A stretch of DNA of 62,976 nt from Rhizobium sp. AAP43 (GCF_001296045.1 NZ_LJHS01000034.1:1-62976); one strand, 5' to 3'. Counted from the stretch's first letter, positions 9,027 through 18,629 are shown. Numbers and translations are program-made. The notes: generated by a model not told the origin, from the sequence alone.

Positions 9027-10616
9027 ATGAGCGATTACAAGGACTATCTCGCACGCCAGGTCATGCTGGGCGCAATGAACAGACGCGAGTTTCTCGGCCG
9101 CGCGGCAGCGCTTGGTCTTGCGGCATCGACCGCAGGCACCTTGTTTGCGACCACCGTTGCGGCACAGGAGCCGAAACGCGGCGGCCATCTGAAGCTTGGC
9201 CTCGAAGGTGGCTCGGCCACCGATAGCAAGGACCCGGCGAAGTTTCTGTCCCAAGTGATGTTCTGCATCGGTCGCTGCTGGGGCGACATGCTAGTGGAAT
9301 CCGAGCCGCTGACCGGCCAGCCGGTGCCAGCCCTGGCTGAATCCTGGGAGCCTTCGGCCGATGCCGCGACCTGGACCTTCAAGATCCGCAAGGGCGTCAA
9401 GTTCCACGACGGCAAGGAGCTGACGGTTGAGGACGTTGTGAAGACCCTTCAGCGCCATACCGACGAGAAGTCGGAATCGGGCGCGCTCGGCGTCATGAAG
9501 TCGATCAAGGAAATCAAGGCCGACGGTGGCAACCTCGTCCTCGTGCTGACCGAGGGCAATGCCGACCTGCCGCTGCTTCTCACCGACTACCACCTCGTCA
9601 TCCAGCCGAACGGCGGTTATGACGACCCGCTCGCCTCGATTGGCACCGGCCCCTACAAGATGATGAGCTTCGAGCCGGGTGTGCGCGCGACCTTCGAGCG
9701 CAATGCAGACGACTGGCGCACCGACCGTGGTTATGTTGACTCCATCGAGATCATCAACATGAACGACGCGACGGCCCGTATCGCAGCCCTCGCCTCGGGT
9801 CAGGTCCACTATGTCAACCGTATCGATCCGAAGACGGTCTCGATGCTGAAGCGTTCGCCAAATGTCGAGATCCTGAGCACCTCCGGACGCGGCCACTATG
9901 TCTTCATCATGCATTGCAACACGGGCCCCTTCGACAATGCCGATCTGCGTCTGGCGCTGAAATATGCGATGGACCGGGAAACCATGGTCGAACGCGTGCT
10001 CGGCGGCTACGGCAAGGTGGGCAACGACTTCCCGATCAACAACACCTATGCCCTCTTCCCCGAAGGCATCGAACAGCGCGCCTATGATCCGGACAAGGCA
10101 GCCTTCCACTTCAAGAAATCAGGCCATTCTGGCTCGGTGTTGCTGCGCACCTCGGAAGTCGCATTCCCCGGCGCCGTCGATGCCGCTGTCCTCTATCAGG
10201 AAAGCGCCAAGAAGGCCGGCATCGAGATCGAGGTCAAGCGCGAACCGGGCGATGGCTACTGGTCGAATGTCTGGAACGTCCAGCCTTTCTCCACCTCCTA
10301 CTGGGGCGGCCGCCCGACGCAGGACCAGATGTATTCGACGGCCTATCTCTCGAGTGCAGACTGGAACGATACCCGCTTCCTGCGTCCGGATTTCGACAAG
10401 ATCCTGCTGGAAGCCCGCTCTGAACTCGACGAAGCCAAGCGAAAGGACATGTATCGTACCATGGCCATGATGGTGCGGGATGAAGGCGGGCTGATCCTGC
10501 CGATGTTCAACGACTTCGTGAACGCGGCCTCCAAGCAGGTGAAGGGCTACGTACACGACATCGGCAACGACATGTCGAACGGCTATGTCGCAACCCGGGT
10601 CTGGCTGGAAGCCTGA
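9027..10616 (+). CDS. Tat-exported family-5 substrate-binding protein of an ABC importer
   Basis: A 529-residue periplasmic binding protein of the peptide/nickel/opine family (SBP family 5). A twin-arginine motif (NRREFLG, residues 15-21) followed by an alanine-rich hydrophobic stretch indicates Tat export. The body shows LAESWEPSADAATWTFKIRKG and KFHDGKELTVEDVV, typical of the family. The frame is open from 8865, but the ATG at 9027 places the signal correctly. The 197-bp gap after caiD contains no gene and may hold a separate promoter. The ligand is unknown; peptides, amino-acid conjugates or quaternary ammonium compounds are all possible. Confidence 0.9.
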   Translation: MSDYKDYLARQVMLGAMNRREFLGRAAALGLAASTAGTLFATTVAAQEPKRGGHLKLGLEGGSATDSKDPAKFLSQVMFCIGRCWGDMLVESEPLTGQPVPALAESWEPSADAATWTFKIRKGVKFHDGKELTVEDVVKTLQRHTDEKSESGALGVMKSIKEIKADGGNLVLVLTEGNADLPLLLTDYHLVIQPNGGYDDPLASIGTGPYKMMSFEPGVRATFERNADDWRTDRGYVDSIEIINMNDATARIAALASGQVHYVNRIDPKTVSMLKRSPNVEILSTSGRGHYVFIMHCNTGPFDNADLRLALKYAMDRETMVERVLGGYGKVGNDFPINNTYALFPEGIEQRAYDPDKAAFHFKKSGHSGSVLLRTSEVAFPGAVDAAVLYQESAKKAGIEIEVKREPGDGYWSNVWNVQPFSTSYWGGRPTQDQMYSTAYLSSADWNDTRFLRPDFDKILLEARSELDEAKRKDMYRTMAMMVRDEGGLILPMFNDFVNAASKQVKGYVHDIGNDMSNGYVATRVWLEA

Positions 10617-11725
10617 TGACGGAGCACGGACCGAACCAAGGTCCGGACACGACGGATGGGGCCGCGCCGCAAGCGCGGACCCCTGCCGTTTCCGGATTGC
10701 CCGCAACGCTTGGGCCCCTCGAAGACGCAGGCGAAATCGGCGGCACCTTCTGGCGACACTTCGCCTTTCGCCGCCCCCTCCTGGCGCTGATCCTGCAGCG
10801 CCTTGGCCTGAGCGTCGGGCTGTTGTTTGCTGTCTCGCTGATGATCTTCGGCGGCGTCGAAGCACTCCCCGGCGACTTTGCCACGACCTATCTCGGGCAA
10901 TCCGCTACCCCGCAGGCTGTCGAGAACATTCGCAAGGATCTCGGCCTCGATCGCCCATGGTCGGAACGCTACGTCAGCTGGCTGAGTGGCGCGGTCCAGG
11001 GAGACTTCGGCACGTCCTGGGCAAGCAAGCAATCGGTCGGCGAACAGATAGGTCGCAGACTCGGCAATTCCCTGTTCCTCGCTTTCTTCGCGGCCCTTGT
11101 CTCGGTGCCGCTCGCAATCGCGCTCGGCATGGTCGCGGTGCAGTTCCGCAACCGGCTGCCAGACAAGATCATCAACGTGATCTCGCTGGCCGCGATCTCC
11201 CTGCCGGAATTCTTCATCGGCTATCTGCTGATCATGGTCTTCGCCATCGATCTCGGTGTCGCGACCTTCCCGTCCACCGTCTATGACGGCATGTCGCTGA
11301 CCGAGCGCCTGTCCGCCATCGCGCTTCCCGTTGCGACCCTCGTTCTTGTGGTGCTCGCCCACATGATGCGCATGACGCGGGCCGCCATCCTCAACGTGAT
11401 GTCCTCGGCCTATATCGAAACGGCGGAGCTGAAGGGTCTTGGCACCTTCCGCGTGATCGCTCGGCATGCGGCCCCCAACGCCGTCGCACCCGTGGTCAAT
11501 GTCGTGGCGCTCAACCTTGCCTATCTCGTCGTCGGTGTCGTCGTGGTCGAGGTCGTCTTCGTCTATCCCGGCATGGGCCAGTATATGGTGGACGCCGTGA
11601 CGGTGCGCGACATGCCCGTCGTGCAAGCCTGCGGTCTGATCTTCGCGGCTTTCTACATCTTCCTCAACATGGCCGCCGATATCATCGGCATTCTGGCCAA
11701 TCCGAGACTGAGGCACCCGCGATGA
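10616..11725 (+). CDS. ABC transporter permease, DppB type
   Basis: A 369-residue inner-membrane permease. After a hydrophilic N-terminal extension of about 60 residues that is longer than usual for DppB/OppB, it has six or so hydrophobic segments and the EAA-type loop (AELKGLGTFRVIARHAAPNA) that docks on the ATPase. Its ATG overlaps the TGA of the binding-protein gene by one base (TGATG), and its end overlaps the next permease, so the importer is one translationally coupled unit. Confidence 0.92.
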   Translation: MTEHGPNQGPDTTDGAAPQARTPAVSGLPATLGPLEDAGEIGGTFWRHFAFRRPLLALILQRLGLSVGLLFAVSLMIFGGVEALPGDFATTYLGQSATPQAVENIRKDLGLDRPWSERYVSWLSGAVQGDFGTSWASKQSVGEQIGRRLGNSLFLAFFAALVSVPLAIALGMVAVQFRNRLPDKIINVISLAAISLPEFFIGYLLIMVFAIDLGVATFPSTVYDGMSLTERLSAIALPVATLVLVVLAHMMRMTRAAILNVMSSAYIETAELKGLGTFRVIARHAAPNAVAPVVNVVALNLAYLVVGVVVVEVVFVYPGMGQYMVDAVTVRDMPVVQACGLIFAAFYIFLNMAADIIGILANPRLRHPR

Positions 11726-12549
11726 CGCTGAAATCCATCCCCTTGAGCGCCTGGATCGGCCTCGCCGGCATCGTCATTGCCCTCATCTGCGCCCTCTTCG
11801 CCCCATGGATCGCACCCTTCGGCGAGCGTGAGATTGTCGGTGACATCTGGCTTCCGGCCGGCGGCGACTTCCTGCTAGGCACGGACAATCTCGGGCGCGA
11901 CCTTCTCTCGCGCCTGATCTACGGGGCGCGCACGACGATCTTCGTCGCACTCGCCGCAACGGTTATTTCGTTTGCACTCGGCATGCTGCTGAGCTTTACG
12001 GCAGCGGTTCGGGGGGGACTGATCGATCAGATCTTTTCCCGCTTCAACGATCTGATGATGGCCATCCCCACACTGATCTTTGCGCTGGTCGTGCTCGCCG
12101 TTCTTCCGCAGCAACTGTGGATCCTGATCCTGGTCATGGCCGTGCTGGATTCCACCCGCGTCTTCCGCATCGGCCGTGCCGTGGCGCTCGACGTCGCGGT
12201 GATGGAATTCGTCGAGGCGGCGCGCCTGCGCGGCGAAGGTCCGCTCTGGATCATCTTCAAGGAAATCCTGCCCAATACGCTGTCGCCGCTGCTTGCCGAA
12301 TTCGGCCTGCGCTTTGCCTTCTCGATCCTGTTTCTCTCCACCCTTTCCTTCCTCGGCCTCGGCATCCAGCCGCCGGCCGCCGACTGGGGCGGCATGGTGA
12401 AAGACAATAAAGACGGCATCATCTTCGGCATATCGGCCGCTCTCATTCCGGGCACGGCGATCGCAACCCTCGCCGTCTGCGTCAACCTGGTGGTCGACTG
12501 GTTGATGAAGCGAACATCCAGCCTCAAGGGAGGACGCGGCGATGCATGA
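11722..12549 (+). CDS. ABC transporter permease, DppC type
   Basis: A 275-residue second permease of the family-5 importer. The motif GTDNLGRDLLSRLIYGAR near residue 52 is the hallmark of DppC/OppC proteins, and the EAA loop (ARLRGEGPLWIIFKEILPN) sits near residue 170. It starts in an ATGA overlap with the upstream permease and overlaps the ATPase gene by eight bases. Confidence 0.93.
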   Translation: MTLKSIPLSAWIGLAGIVIALICALFAPWIAPFGEREIVGDIWLPAGGDFLLGTDNLGRDLLSRLIYGARTTIFVALAATVISFALGMLLSFTAAVRGGLIDQIFSRFNDLMMAIPTLIFALVVLAVLPQQLWILILVMAVLDSTRVFRIGRAVALDVAVMEFVEAARLRGEGPLWIIFKEILPNTLSPLLAEFGLRFAFSILFLSTLSFLGLGIQPPAADWGGMVKDNKDGIIFGISAALIPGTAIATLAVCVNLVVDWLMKRTSSLKGGRGDA

Positions 12550-14173
12550 ACTTCTGTCCGTCAGGAACCTGAAGATCGAGGCGACGAGCTACCCACCGGG
12601 CGAGCCACCCAAAACGGTAACGCTGGTCGAAGGCGTCAGCTTCGACGTTGCCAAGGGCAAGGTCCTCGGGCTGATCGGCGAATCCGGTGCCGGAAAATCG
12701 ACGATCGGCCTGACGGCACTTGCCTATGGTCGTGGCGGGGTCCGTATCACCGGTGGCGAAGTCAGGCTGAACGGCGAAGATCTGCTGACGCTGAGCTCCT
12801 CCGGCATTCGCCAGATCCGCGGCTGCAAGGTCTGCTATGTCGCCCAATCTGCGGCAGCGGCCTTCAATCCCGCCCATCGGCTTGGCGAGCAAGTGATCGA
12901 AGCCTCGCTGAAGCACGGCCTGATGTCGCGAGCAGACGCTGAAAAGCGCGCCGAGTACCTGTTCACCGTACTCGGCCTGCCCGACCCGGAAGATTTTGGG
13001 CAGCGCTATCCGCACCAAGTCTCAGGCGGCCAGTTGCAGCGGGCGATGACAGCGATGGCGCTCTGCCCAAACCCGGAACTGATCGTCTTCGACGAACCAA
13101 CCACGGCGCTTGACGTGACGACCCAGATTGATGTGCTGGCGGCGATCAAGCATGCGATCGAAGAGACCAAGACGGCAGCGCTCTACATCACCCATGATCT
13201 TGCCGTCGTCGCACAGATCACCGATGACATTCTGGTTCTCCGACACGGCAAGATGGTGGAATACGGGCCGGCTCAGCAGATCATCGAGGCACCTCGGGAA
13301 GACTATACGCGCGCGCTGGTCAATGTCCGCAGCACCAAGCGGGAAGAAGCAGCCGACCAATCGGACACGCTGCTTACCGTCAAGAACGTCACGGCCGGCT
13401 ATTCCAACGGCTTCAAGGTGCTGCGCGATGTGACGCTCCACCTGCCCAAGGGACAGACGCTTGCGGTGGTTGGCGAATCCGGTTCCGGCAAGTCGACCCT
13501 GGCACGGGTCATCACCGGTCTTCTGCCACCGCTCACAGGTGACATCGGCTTTGATGGAAAACTTCTGCCCAGGGCACTCAAAGACCGCACAAAGGACCAG
13601 TTGCGTCGCATCCAGATGATCTACCAGATGGCTGACACGGCGATGAACCCGCGCCAGACAGTGCGTGACATCATCGGCCGCCCGCTCACCTTTTATGACG
13701 GCTTGCGCGGCAAACAGAAGACGGCGCGCGTCAACGAACTTCTGGAGCAGATAGAAATGGGCAGCGGGTTTGCCGATCGGTATCCCGCAGAATTGTCGGG
13801 AGGCCAGAAACAGCGTGTTGCCATCGCACGCGCTCTCGCCGCCCGGCCGGACATCATCCTCTGTGACGAACCAACCTCCGCTCTCGATCCGCTGGTGGCC
13901 GAGGGCATTCTGAAACTGCTCTTGAAGCTGCAGGCCGAAACACAGGTCTCCTACATGTTCATCACCCACGACATTGCCATTGTCCGTGCAATTGCCGATT
14001 CCGTCGCCGTCATGAATCGGGGTCGCCTTGTCCGGTTCGGCCCCAAGACGCAAGTCCTGTCGCCCCCCTTCGACGACTACACCGACCTCCTGTTGAAGTC
14101 CGTGCCGGAAATGAAGATCGGCTGGCTGGAAAGCGTGCTTGCCACGCGCCGAATGGAAGGGGCAGGTCATTGA
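12542..14173 (+). CDS. double ABC ATPase (DppD-DppF fusion)
   Basis: A 543-residue protein with two complete nucleotide-binding domains, equivalent to a fused DppD and DppF. The first has Walker A GESGAGKST (near residue 50), signature SGGQLQRAM and Walker B LIVFDEPTTALD. The second has Walker A GESGSGKST (near residue 315), signature SGGQKQRVAIARAL and Walker B IILCDEPTSALD. It energises the two permeases upstream. Fused forms are common in alphaproteobacteria. The stop overlaps the probable TTG start of the hydrolase gene. Confidence 0.92.
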   Translation: MHELLSVRNLKIEATSYPPGEPPKTVTLVEGVSFDVAKGKVLGLIGESGAGKSTIGLTALAYGRGGVRITGGEVRLNGEDLLTLSSSGIRQIRGCKVCYVAQSAAAAFNPAHRLGEQVIEASLKHGLMSRADAEKRAEYLFTVLGLPDPEDFGQRYPHQVSGGQLQRAMTAMALCPNPELIVFDEPTTALDVTTQIDVLAAIKHAIEETKTAALYITHDLAVVAQITDDILVLRHGKMVEYGPAQQIIEAPREDYTRALVNVRSTKREEAADQSDTLLTVKNVTAGYSNGFKVLRDVTLHLPKGQTLAVVGESGSGKSTLARVITGLLPPLTGDIGFDGKLLPRALKDRTKDQLRRIQMIYQMADTAMNPRQTVRDIIGRPLTFYDGLRGKQKTARVNELLEQIEMGSGFADRYPAELSGGQKQRVAIARALAARPDIILCDEPTSALDPLVAEGILKLLLKLQAETQVSYMFITHDIAIVRAIADSVAVMNRGRLVRFGPKTQVLSPPFDDYTDLLLKSVPEMKIGWLESVLATRRMEGAGH

Positions 14174-16173
14174 GCCATTCGAACCACACACACACCGTCA
14201 TCGAAAACGAGTGGATCACGCTGAAGGATGGCACGCGTCTGGCAGCCCGCATCTGGATGCCCGACGGCGCCGAACAGGCCCCTTGCCCGGCAGTGCTTGA
14301 ATATCTCCCCTATCGCAAGCGCGATGGTACCGCACCCCGAGACGAATCCACCTATCCGATCTTCGCTGCAGCCGGCATTGTCGGCGTCCGCGTCGATATT
14401 CGCGGCTCTGGTGAATCCGACGGCGTCATCGACGGCGAATACACGCCGCGCGAACTCTCCGATGGTTTGGAAATCATCGACTGGATCGCAAGCCGCCCCT
14501 GGTCAAACGGCAGGGTCGGCATGATGGGCATTTCCTGGGGCGGCTTCAATTGCCTGCAGATTGCGGCCTTGAAACCACCGGCGCTCAAGGCGGTCATCTC
14601 GATTGCCTCGACCGTTGATCGCTATAATGACGATATCCACTACAAGAACGGCTGCCATCTGTCGGCTCAATTGTCCTGGGCCGCAACCATGCTCGCCTAC
14701 CAGTCGCGCTCGCCCGATCCGCAACTGGTCGGGGACCACTGGAAAGACATGTGGCTCAAGCGGCTGGAGAACGAACCCTTCTTCCTCGAAGACTGGCTCG
14801 AACATCAGCGCCGCGACGACTTCTGGCGGCACGGATCGATCTGCGAGGATTTCGACGGCTTTCCCGTGCCCGCCCTCGTCATTGCCGGCTGGGCAGACGG
14901 CTATCGCAACACGCCGATCAAGGCGATCGAAGGTCTCGGGCAAAAGGCCAAGGCGATGATCGGACCCTGGGTGCATAAATACCCGCATTTCGCCTGGCCG
15001 AAACCACGGGCGGACTTTCATGGCGAGGCAATTGCCTGGTGGAACCGCTGGCTGCGTGACGAAGACAATGGTGCCGAACACTTCCCCCAGATGCGCGCCT
15101 ATATTCTCGATGGGCCGAAGCCGGCGCTGAGGCGCGACCGCGACCCAGGCCGGTGGATTACCAAGCAGACTTGGTCGACGCCGGAGATGAACGAGCTTCG
15201 CATATCCGGCAACGGACAGCTTGGTCCCGTCTCGACCAATCCGGTCGGCGTCGGCGAGGTCTATCTGTGCTCGCCGCTCGATACCGGCACGGCATCCGGC
15301 GAATACTTCACCCTGAAACCGGATGCCGAGATGGCCGGAGACCAGCGCATCGACGATGCCGGATCGCTGGTCTTCGACAGTGTTGTCCTGTCCGAACCTG
15401 AAGATTATCTGGGCCAGCCCGAACTGCGGCTCACTCTCTCCTGTGACGCCCCGACTGCCAATCTCATCGCCCGGATCGTCGATATCCATCCGGACGGAAC
15501 TGCCACCCGCGTTGCCTTCGGCGTGCTGAACCTCAGCCATCGGAACGGCAATGCGGAGCCCTCTCCCATGGTCCCAGGCCTCATGACGGAGATCTCTCTC
15601 AGGCTCGATGCCTGCGGCTACAGGTTCGGCAAAGGTCATCGCATCCGGCTTGCGCTTTCCACGGCCTACTGGCCAATGGTGCTGCCATCGCCTGAAAATC
15701 CAGGCCTCACCATCGATACCGCATCGCTGACGCTCGCCCTTCCACGCCTCGGCGACCATCAGGAGATCGACCTGCCGGAACCGGCAAATCCCGATCCCCT
15801 GCCACACTATGACCAGCACTCGCCGTCTATCACCCGCCGGACCGTCGAGCGCGACATGACCCATGGCCTGACCCACTATCGAATCTACGAGGACACCGGG
15901 CTCATTGAACATCCTGAGACTGGTAATGTCACGCAAGACATCCGCGACGAGGTCTGGTCGATCGCCGCGAATGACCCATTGTCCATGACCGGAACGTCAA
16001 CATGGACATGCAGGGCGCAAGGCCATGGTCGTTCGGTGATGACGGTCTCCACCGCGAGCCTGTCGTGCACCGCTGATGCGTGGATCACGCAAGCAAGCGT
16101 TCAGGCATTTGAAGGCGACGAGACGATATTCGAGAAGCGTTTTGCCAAGCGGATCCCGCGCGACCTGATGTAA
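14170..16173 (+). CDS. CocE/NonD family serine hydrolase
   Basis: A 667-residue hydrolase of the X-Pro dipeptidyl-peptidase/cocaine esterase family. It shows YLPYRKRDGT and RVDIRGSGESDG near the N-terminus, the nucleophile elbow GMMGISWGGF (Ser near residue 122) and the C-terminal jelly-roll domain (XPD C domain, about residues 360-560). No signal peptide is visible, so it should act in the cytosol on the product brought in by the ABC importer. The probable start is TTG at 14170, overlapping the ATPase stop (TTGA). Likely substrates are N-acyl amino acids, prolyl peptides or esters; an acyl-quaternary amine is a speculation from the upstream carnitine genes. Confidence 0.88.
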   Translation: MSHSNHTHTVIENEWITLKDGTRLAARIWMPDGAEQAPCPAVLEYLPYRKRDGTAPRDESTYPIFAAAGIVGVRVDIRGSGESDGVIDGEYTPRELSDGLEIIDWIASRPWSNGRVGMMGISWGGFNCLQIAALKPPALKAVISIASTVDRYNDDIHYKNGCHLSAQLSWAATMLAYQSRSPDPQLVGDHWKDMWLKRLENEPFFLEDWLEHQRRDDFWRHGSICEDFDGFPVPALVIAGWADGYRNTPIKAIEGLGQKAKAMIGPWVHKYPHFAWPKPRADFHGEAIAWWNRWLRDEDNGAEHFPQMRAYILDGPKPALRRDRDPGRWITKQTWSTPEMNELRISGNGQLGPVSTNPVGVGEVYLCSPLDTGTASGEYFTLKPDAEMAGDQRIDDAGSLVFDSVVLSEPEDYLGQPELRLTLSCDAPTANLIARIVDIHPDGTATRVAFGVLNLSHRNGNAEPSPMVPGLMTEISLRLDACGYRFGKGHRIRLALSTAYWPMVLPSPENPGLTIDTASLTLALPRLGDHQEIDLPEPANPDPLPHYDQHSPSITRRTVERDMTHGLTHYRIYEDTGLIEHPETGNVTQDIRDEVWSIAANDPLSMTGTSTWTCRAQGHGRSVMTVSTASLSCTADAWITQASVQAFEGDETIFEKRFAKRIPRDLM

Positions 16174-16207
16174 ACATGCCGTCAAACGCGATGTCGCTAC
16201 ACACCAT

Positions 16208-16232
16208 CCGGCGGGATTGAGCCACCCGCCGG
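16208..16232. terminator. bidirectional hairpin between convergent genes
   Basis: A perfect 8-bp stem (CCGGCGGG / CCCGCCGG) with a 9-base loop lies between the end of the CocE hydrolase gene and the end of the leftward esterase gene. There is no long T-run, so it is a likely but weak terminator serving both operons. Confidence 0.5.
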
Positions 16233-16244
16233 CCTCCTCGACGG

Positions 16245-17168
16245 TCAGACGGTGCCAACGAGCTTTGACAAAGCTTGGACGAGATGGCGGAACCCCTCTG
16301 CAGCGCCCGGGCTCATATGCCGCGCCCGAAGCCAAGCATGGATCATCTGGCCTTCTTCGCGGAAGATGACATCCACGCCGGCCAACGCCAGGCGCGCGGC
16401 ATAATGTCTGGAATCGTCTCGCAACGGGTCGAAGAAGGCCGCCGAGATATAGGTTGGTGGCAAGCCGGACAGATCCGGCGCCGACAATGGATAGGCAACC
16501 GGATCGTCATCAGGTGCCTGGAGTACATCTCGATAATAGGCAACATCGGTGGTGGAAAGCCCGGGCGCGTTGGCCATCTCCAGATAGGAGCCACTGATGA
16601 GATCGCCGCCAAGGGCCGGGTAGATCAGCGCCTGGCCGACAATGCCGCGCCGCGCCGCCAAAGATGCCTCAAGCGTGATACCGGCGGCGAGGTTCCCGCC
16701 AGCGCTATCGCCGGCCACCACCACCTCGCGCCCGTCCGCGAGAAGCGCTGAAAGAACATCCCGGCAATCCTCAAAGGCTGCCGGCCAGACATGCTCCGGT
16801 GCCAGCCGGTAATCAACCGCAACCAGCTCCGCCTTGGCACCATCAGCCAGCTCCGCGCAGATGGCGTCATGGCTGTCGAGGGAACCGACAATGAAGCCAC
16901 CGCCATGGATATAGAGGATGCGGACGGGTGTCTCGACCACGCTTGGCCGATAATGCCGGACCGGGATGCGGCCCGCCACCAGCGCATCCTGGCGGACGAG
17001 GCCTTCTGGCAGAGGCGGTGAGAATTCGGCACAGAGCGCATCATACCACTGCCGCTGCTGAGCAATCGAGGCATCCACGGCATCGGGCGGATAGAAACTC
17101 TCGCAGCGCTGGTGAAATGCGAGAATGCCCGGCTCCGTTGGCATTGGGCTGATCTGTTCAAGCGTCAT
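16245..17168 (-). CDS. alpha/beta hydrolase (hormone-sensitive lipase-like esterase)
   Basis: A 307-residue cytosolic esterase of the HSL/acetyl-hydrolase group. The oxyanion-hole motif HGGG (YIHGGGFIVGS near residue 90) and nucleophile elbow GDSAGG (near residue 155) are intact; the late His is probably in GQMIHAWL. It is transcribed alone, convergent with the importer operon. A strong hairpin (17238-17259) separates it from the upstream flavoprotein gene on the same strand. The physiological substrate is unknown. Confidence 0.87.
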   Translation of the reverse strand: MTLEQISPMPTEPGILAFHQRCESFYPPDAVDASIAQQRQWYDALCAEFSPPLPEGLVRQDALVAGRIPVRHYRPSVVETPVRILYIHGGGFIVGSLDSHDAICAELADGAKAELVAVDYRLAPEHVWPAAFEDCRDVLSALLADGREVVVAGDSAGGNLAAGITLEASLAARRGIVGQALIYPALGGDLISGSYLEMANAPGLSTTDVAYYRDVLQAPDDDPVAYPLSAPDLSGLPPTYISAAFFDPLRDDSRHYAARLALAGVDVIFREEGQMIHAWLRARHMSPGAAEGFRHLVQALSKLVGTV

Positions 17169-17237
17169 GGTCAGGCTCCCTTTGATGGGAAGCTAACACC
17201 GAGTGACCGCTCCGCGTCACTGCAAAACGGCAGGAAA

Positions 17238-17259
17238 CGGCCTTGCCGCGGCAAGGCCG
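17238..17259 (-). terminator. hairpin terminator of the flavoprotein gene
   Basis: A perfect 10-bp inverted repeat (CGGCCTTGCC / GGCAAGGCCG) with a 2-base loop lies just downstream of the stop of the sulfide:quinone oxidoreductase-like gene. On the minus strand it is followed by TTTCC and, a little later, TTTT. Probable intrinsic terminator. Confidence 0.55.
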
Positions 17260-17274
17260 ACCCATTCGGTTACT

Positions 17275-18564
17275 TCAGCCTGCATCAAGCGAGATGGATT
17301 TCAGCTTGTCGATCCCGAGCGCCTGAAGCGCGAGCTTTTCGTAGAATGGCTCCGACTTGCCGAGTTTGACCTTGTAGAGGAAGTACTTCTCGAAGCCGAT
17401 CTTGGCGGCATGAACCCATTTGCCGGACGAGGACCAGTTCACATTGCGCGGCGGGATCTGCGGCTGGGCCACGAATGCAATTCCCCCGTCGCCGAAATCA
17501 GCCAGGCATACGGCGTTCCAGGTGCCTTGCGCATTGGGCGCCTTGCCCTCCATCAGGTGCGCAATATTGTGGGCGGTCGCCGTCACCATGGATTCGATCA
17601 TGAAGCCCGTCTTTGGCACGCCGACAGGCACCGGCGTCTTGCCCATCGGGGGTATCGCAACACCAACACCGACCGAAAAGACATTCGAGAACCTCGGATT
17701 CTGCTGATGCTTGTCGGCAAGGATGAAGCCTCTGGGATTTGTTAGACCCTCGATGTCGCGCACAGCTGCAACGCCACGAAAGGCCGGAAGCATCATCGTG
17801 AAAGTCGACGGCACCTGATGTCTTACCTTGACGCTGCCGTCTTCGCTGATCTCCTCGGCCGTGACGCCTTCATCAGTGAATTGCGAAACGCGGGCGCTGG
17901 TGATCCACTTGATGTGGCGGTTGCGCAGCGCGCTTTCCAGAAGTCCCTTCGTGTCGCCGACACCATCGAGCCCCAGATGCCCGATATAGGGTTCGGAGGT
18001 GACAAAGGTCATGGGCACCTTGTCCCGCACCTTTGCATCTCGCAACGCCTTGTCGAGGATAAAGGCAAACTCATAGGCCGGACCGAAACACGAGGCGCCT
18101 TGCACGGCACCGATGACGACAGGTCCCGGGTTGTCAACCAGCCTGCGAAACGCCTCACGGGTCATCAGAGCATGATCGATATGGCAGACGGAGTGGGTGT
18201 GGCCATCAGGGCCGAAGCCCGGGATCTCGTCGAAAGCCAGATCGGGCCCTGTCGCAATGACCAGATAGTCATAGGCAATCGAACTGCCATCGAGCAGGCT
18301 GATCCGGTTCTCGTTCGGATGGACACGCTCTGCTCCCTGCGGCATCAGCGTGATCTTGCGCCGTGCGCAGGCGGAATGCAGATCGACTTCAACATCCTCT
18401 CGCTCCCGCCAGCCAACTGCGACCCAGGGATTGGACGGCACGAATGAATAGATTGAGCCTTTGTTGACCAGTACGACCTCGGTCTCCGCCGGTACACGAT
18501 CTCGAAGCTCGTATGCCATGATCGTCCCACCTAGCCCTGCCCCCAACACGACAACCGTAACCAT
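17275..18564 (-). CDS. FAD-dependent oxidoreductase, sulfide:quinone oxidoreductase-like
   Basis: A 429-residue flavoprotein of the pyridine nucleotide-disulfide/SQR group. It has an N-terminal FAD motif (VVLGAGLGGTIMAYEL), a second dinucleotide-like region (NPGPVVIGAVQGASCFGPAYE, with Cys near residue 160) and a C-terminal membrane-associating part (FEKYFLYKVKLGKSEPFYEKL). SQR enzymes oxidise sulfide at the inner membrane and reduce quinone; whether this copy acts on sulfide depends on its redox cysteines, which I cannot verify without alignment. It is preceded by GGAGGAGG and a strong promoter with an embedded palindrome. Confidence 0.8.
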   Translation of the reverse strand: MVTVVVLGAGLGGTIMAYELRDRVPAETEVVLVNKGSIYSFVPSNPWVAVGWREREDVEVDLHSACARRKITLMPQGAERVHPNENRISLLDGSSIAYDYLVIATGPDLAFDEIPGFGPDGHTHSVCHIDHALMTREAFRRLVDNPGPVVIGAVQGASCFGPAYEFAFILDKALRDAKVRDKVPMTFVTSEPYIGHLGLDGVGDTKGLLESALRNRHIKWITSARVSQFTDEGVTAEEISEDGSVKVRHQVPSTFTMMLPAFRGVAAVRDIEGLTNPRGFILADKHQQNPRFSNVFSVGVGVAIPPMGKTPVPVGVPKTGFMIESMVTATAHNIAHLMEGKAPNAQGTWNAVCLADFGDGGIAFVAQPQIPPRNVNWSSSGKWVHAAKIGFEKYFLYKVKLGKSEPFYEKLALQALGIDKLKSISLDAG

Positions 18565-18596
18565 CTCGATCCTCCTCCAAATCTAATTTTCATCAT

Positions 18597-18629
18597 ATAT
18601 ACTAATATTCGTATTTACGATTGTCAAGA
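18597..18629 (-). promoter_or_regulatory. sigma-70 promoter with palindromic operator before the SQR-like gene
   Basis: On the minus strand a perfect TTGACA (18622-18627) and a TAGTAT -10 (18599-18604) are separated by exactly 17 bp. A 16-bp near-perfect palindrome, ATACTAATATTCGTAT on the plus strand (18599-18614), covers the -10. AT-rich palindromes in this position are typical sites for ArsR-type sulfide or persulfide repressors (BigR/SqrR group); that assignment is inference. Confidence 0.6.

Noticed and set aside
10583..14191. Long minus-strand frames under the ABC importer genes (377 and 389 codons)
   Set aside because: Mirror frames of permease and ATPase genes, rich in His/Asp/Arg as expected from reversed hydrophobic codons.
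14503..15936. 477-codon minus-strand frame under the CocE hydrolase
   Set aside because: Antisense shadow. The plus-strand gene has catalytic motifs and coupling to its neighbour.
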